Below, piece after piece: positions 63,518 through 64,000 of a DNA stretch of 64,000 nt. This DNA comes from Sanderia malayensis (taxonomy: Eukaryota > Cnidaria > Scyphozoa > Semaeostomeae > Pelagiidae). A program made the translations under genes and the position numbers. The stretch lies in the NCBI GenBank assembly GCA_013076295.1, contig RQOL01000372.1:434001-498000 (forward strand). The letters are read 5' to 3'. Numbering within the stretch: position 1 is the first letter of the stretch; each line of letters starts with the position of its first letter. The notes under the pieces are model-generated. The model was not told where the DNA came from and ran no database searches. It saw only the letters and a list, made by a program, of their open reading frames with translations.

Positions 63518-64000
63518 GTGGAATCATGCGCAAATTGTGGGAATGAATCTAAATAAATTGCGGGGATGAATGTTAATATTACTCAAAAAAGTAACTAAAA
63601 GTGTATAACAATTTGTTCTCGCCGAATTGACATCGAATCATGCGCAAGTTGTGGGAATGAATCCTAATTTTGATTAGTGTAAGTTGCGGGAAAAAAAGTT
63701 ACTTTTTATTGGTGTAAATTATGGGAAAGAATGTTAATATTACTGAAAAAAGTAACTAAAAGTGTATAACAATTTGTTTTCGCTCAATTGACGTGGAATC
63801 ATGCGCAAATTGTGGGAATGAATTTAATTTTGATTAGTGTAAGTTGCGGGAATAAAAGTTGATTGTTATTGGTGTAAATTGTGGGAGGGAAAATTAATTT
63901 ATATTAGTGTAAATTGTGGGAATGAGTATTATCTTTTATTAGTGTAAATAGAGGGAGGGAATGTTAATATTACTGAAAAAAGTAACTAAAAGTGTATAAC
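63518..64000 (+). repeat. Satellite array, right edge
   Basis: The array continues without a boundary to the window end. The sequence follows the 18650-18960 pattern: CTAAATAAATTG, TCTCGCCGAATTGACATCG, AAATTATGGGAAAGAATG, then A and B-C-D-E bricks. No gene seen. Confidence 0.9.

Noticed and set aside
1..64000. CRISPR-like regular repeats of about 35 bp
   Set aside because: The short bricks abut each other directly, with no unique spacers between them, and no cas gene is present. This is a tandem satellite.
1..64000. CENP-B box
   Set aside because: CGGGA and TTCG occur in the array but not with the spacing of the core TTCGNNNNANNCGGG on either strand in the bricks I checked, so centromere function cannot be argued from it.
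1..64000. Bacterial-type promoters (TTGACA in GAATTGACATGG, TATAAC in GTGTATAAC)
   Set aside because: TATAAC lies upstream of TTGACA, not 17 bp downstream, and the window is eukaryotic satellite. The resemblance is chance amplified by repetition.
1..64000. tRNA, rRNA, telomeric repeat or replication-origin signals
   Set aside because: No cloverleaf, rRNA-like or TTAGGG-type stretch was seen. A+T-rich matches to short origin consensus motifs carry no weight in sequence of this composition.

Overview
This window is almost entirely one tandem-repeat (satellite) array. It is A+T-rich, all in one orientation, with no gene that I would defend. The only foreign sequence is a 548-bp, 5'-truncated non-LTR retrotransposon (LINE) fragment on the minus strand near the middle, and there is one 100-N assembly gap. 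The host is a eukaryote. The LINE carries a C-terminal reverse-transcriptase tail of the kind common in invertebrate animals (YRGTNLWNRLP-type motif, short-tandem-repeat 3' end), so an invertebrate metazoan is the best guess. Nothing fixes the species. A centromeric, pericentromeric or other heterochromatic location is plausible from the homogeneity, but the sequence does not show it.

Repeat grammar. The array is built from two kinds of brick. Brick A is about 91 bp: it starts TTGTGGGAATGAATGTTAAT, runs through AAGTAACTAAAAGTGTATAAC and a CGCTGAATTGAC core, and ends ATCATGCGCAA. Bricks B, C, D and E are each about 35 bp. They start RTTGYGGGAA and end TTATTRGTGTAA, and differ in the middle. 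A 23-bp short brick (ending CTAAATAA) is a truncated 35-mer. Units are A followed by 1 to 5 short bricks, giving about 114, 126, 161, 196 and 231 bp (91 + 35n, or 91 + 23).

Layout. 1-10767: left array. It holds a 2.63-kb segment present twice (1-2633 and 6547-9175), 0.93-1.2 kb higher-order repeats and a 1.42-kb tandem pair. 10768-10867: Ns, flanked by the same 36-37 bp on both sides. 10868-36447: the array continues, with 0.54, 0.64-1.1, 1.6 and 1.7 kb duplications and a 1.2-kb segment copied exactly 10,030 bp away. 36448-36995: LINE fragment with 5-bp target duplications. 37001-45390: mosaic array. 45391-57000: a 3.9-kb-class higher-order unit in three copies that differ by whole bricks. 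57000-58512: mosaic. 58513-63517: a near-identical 2,510-bp tandem pair that also preserves the pre-insertion (empty) version of the LINE site. 63518-64000: array continues.

The window reads as a record of satellite evolution: bricks shuffled by unequal exchange in 35-, 161- and 231-bp steps, nested local amplifications marked by shared variants, and one datable transposon insertion. The most speculative point is that the brick start, TGTGGGAA, matches the binding consensus of the Notch-pathway factor CSL/Su(H) and recurs several hundred times.
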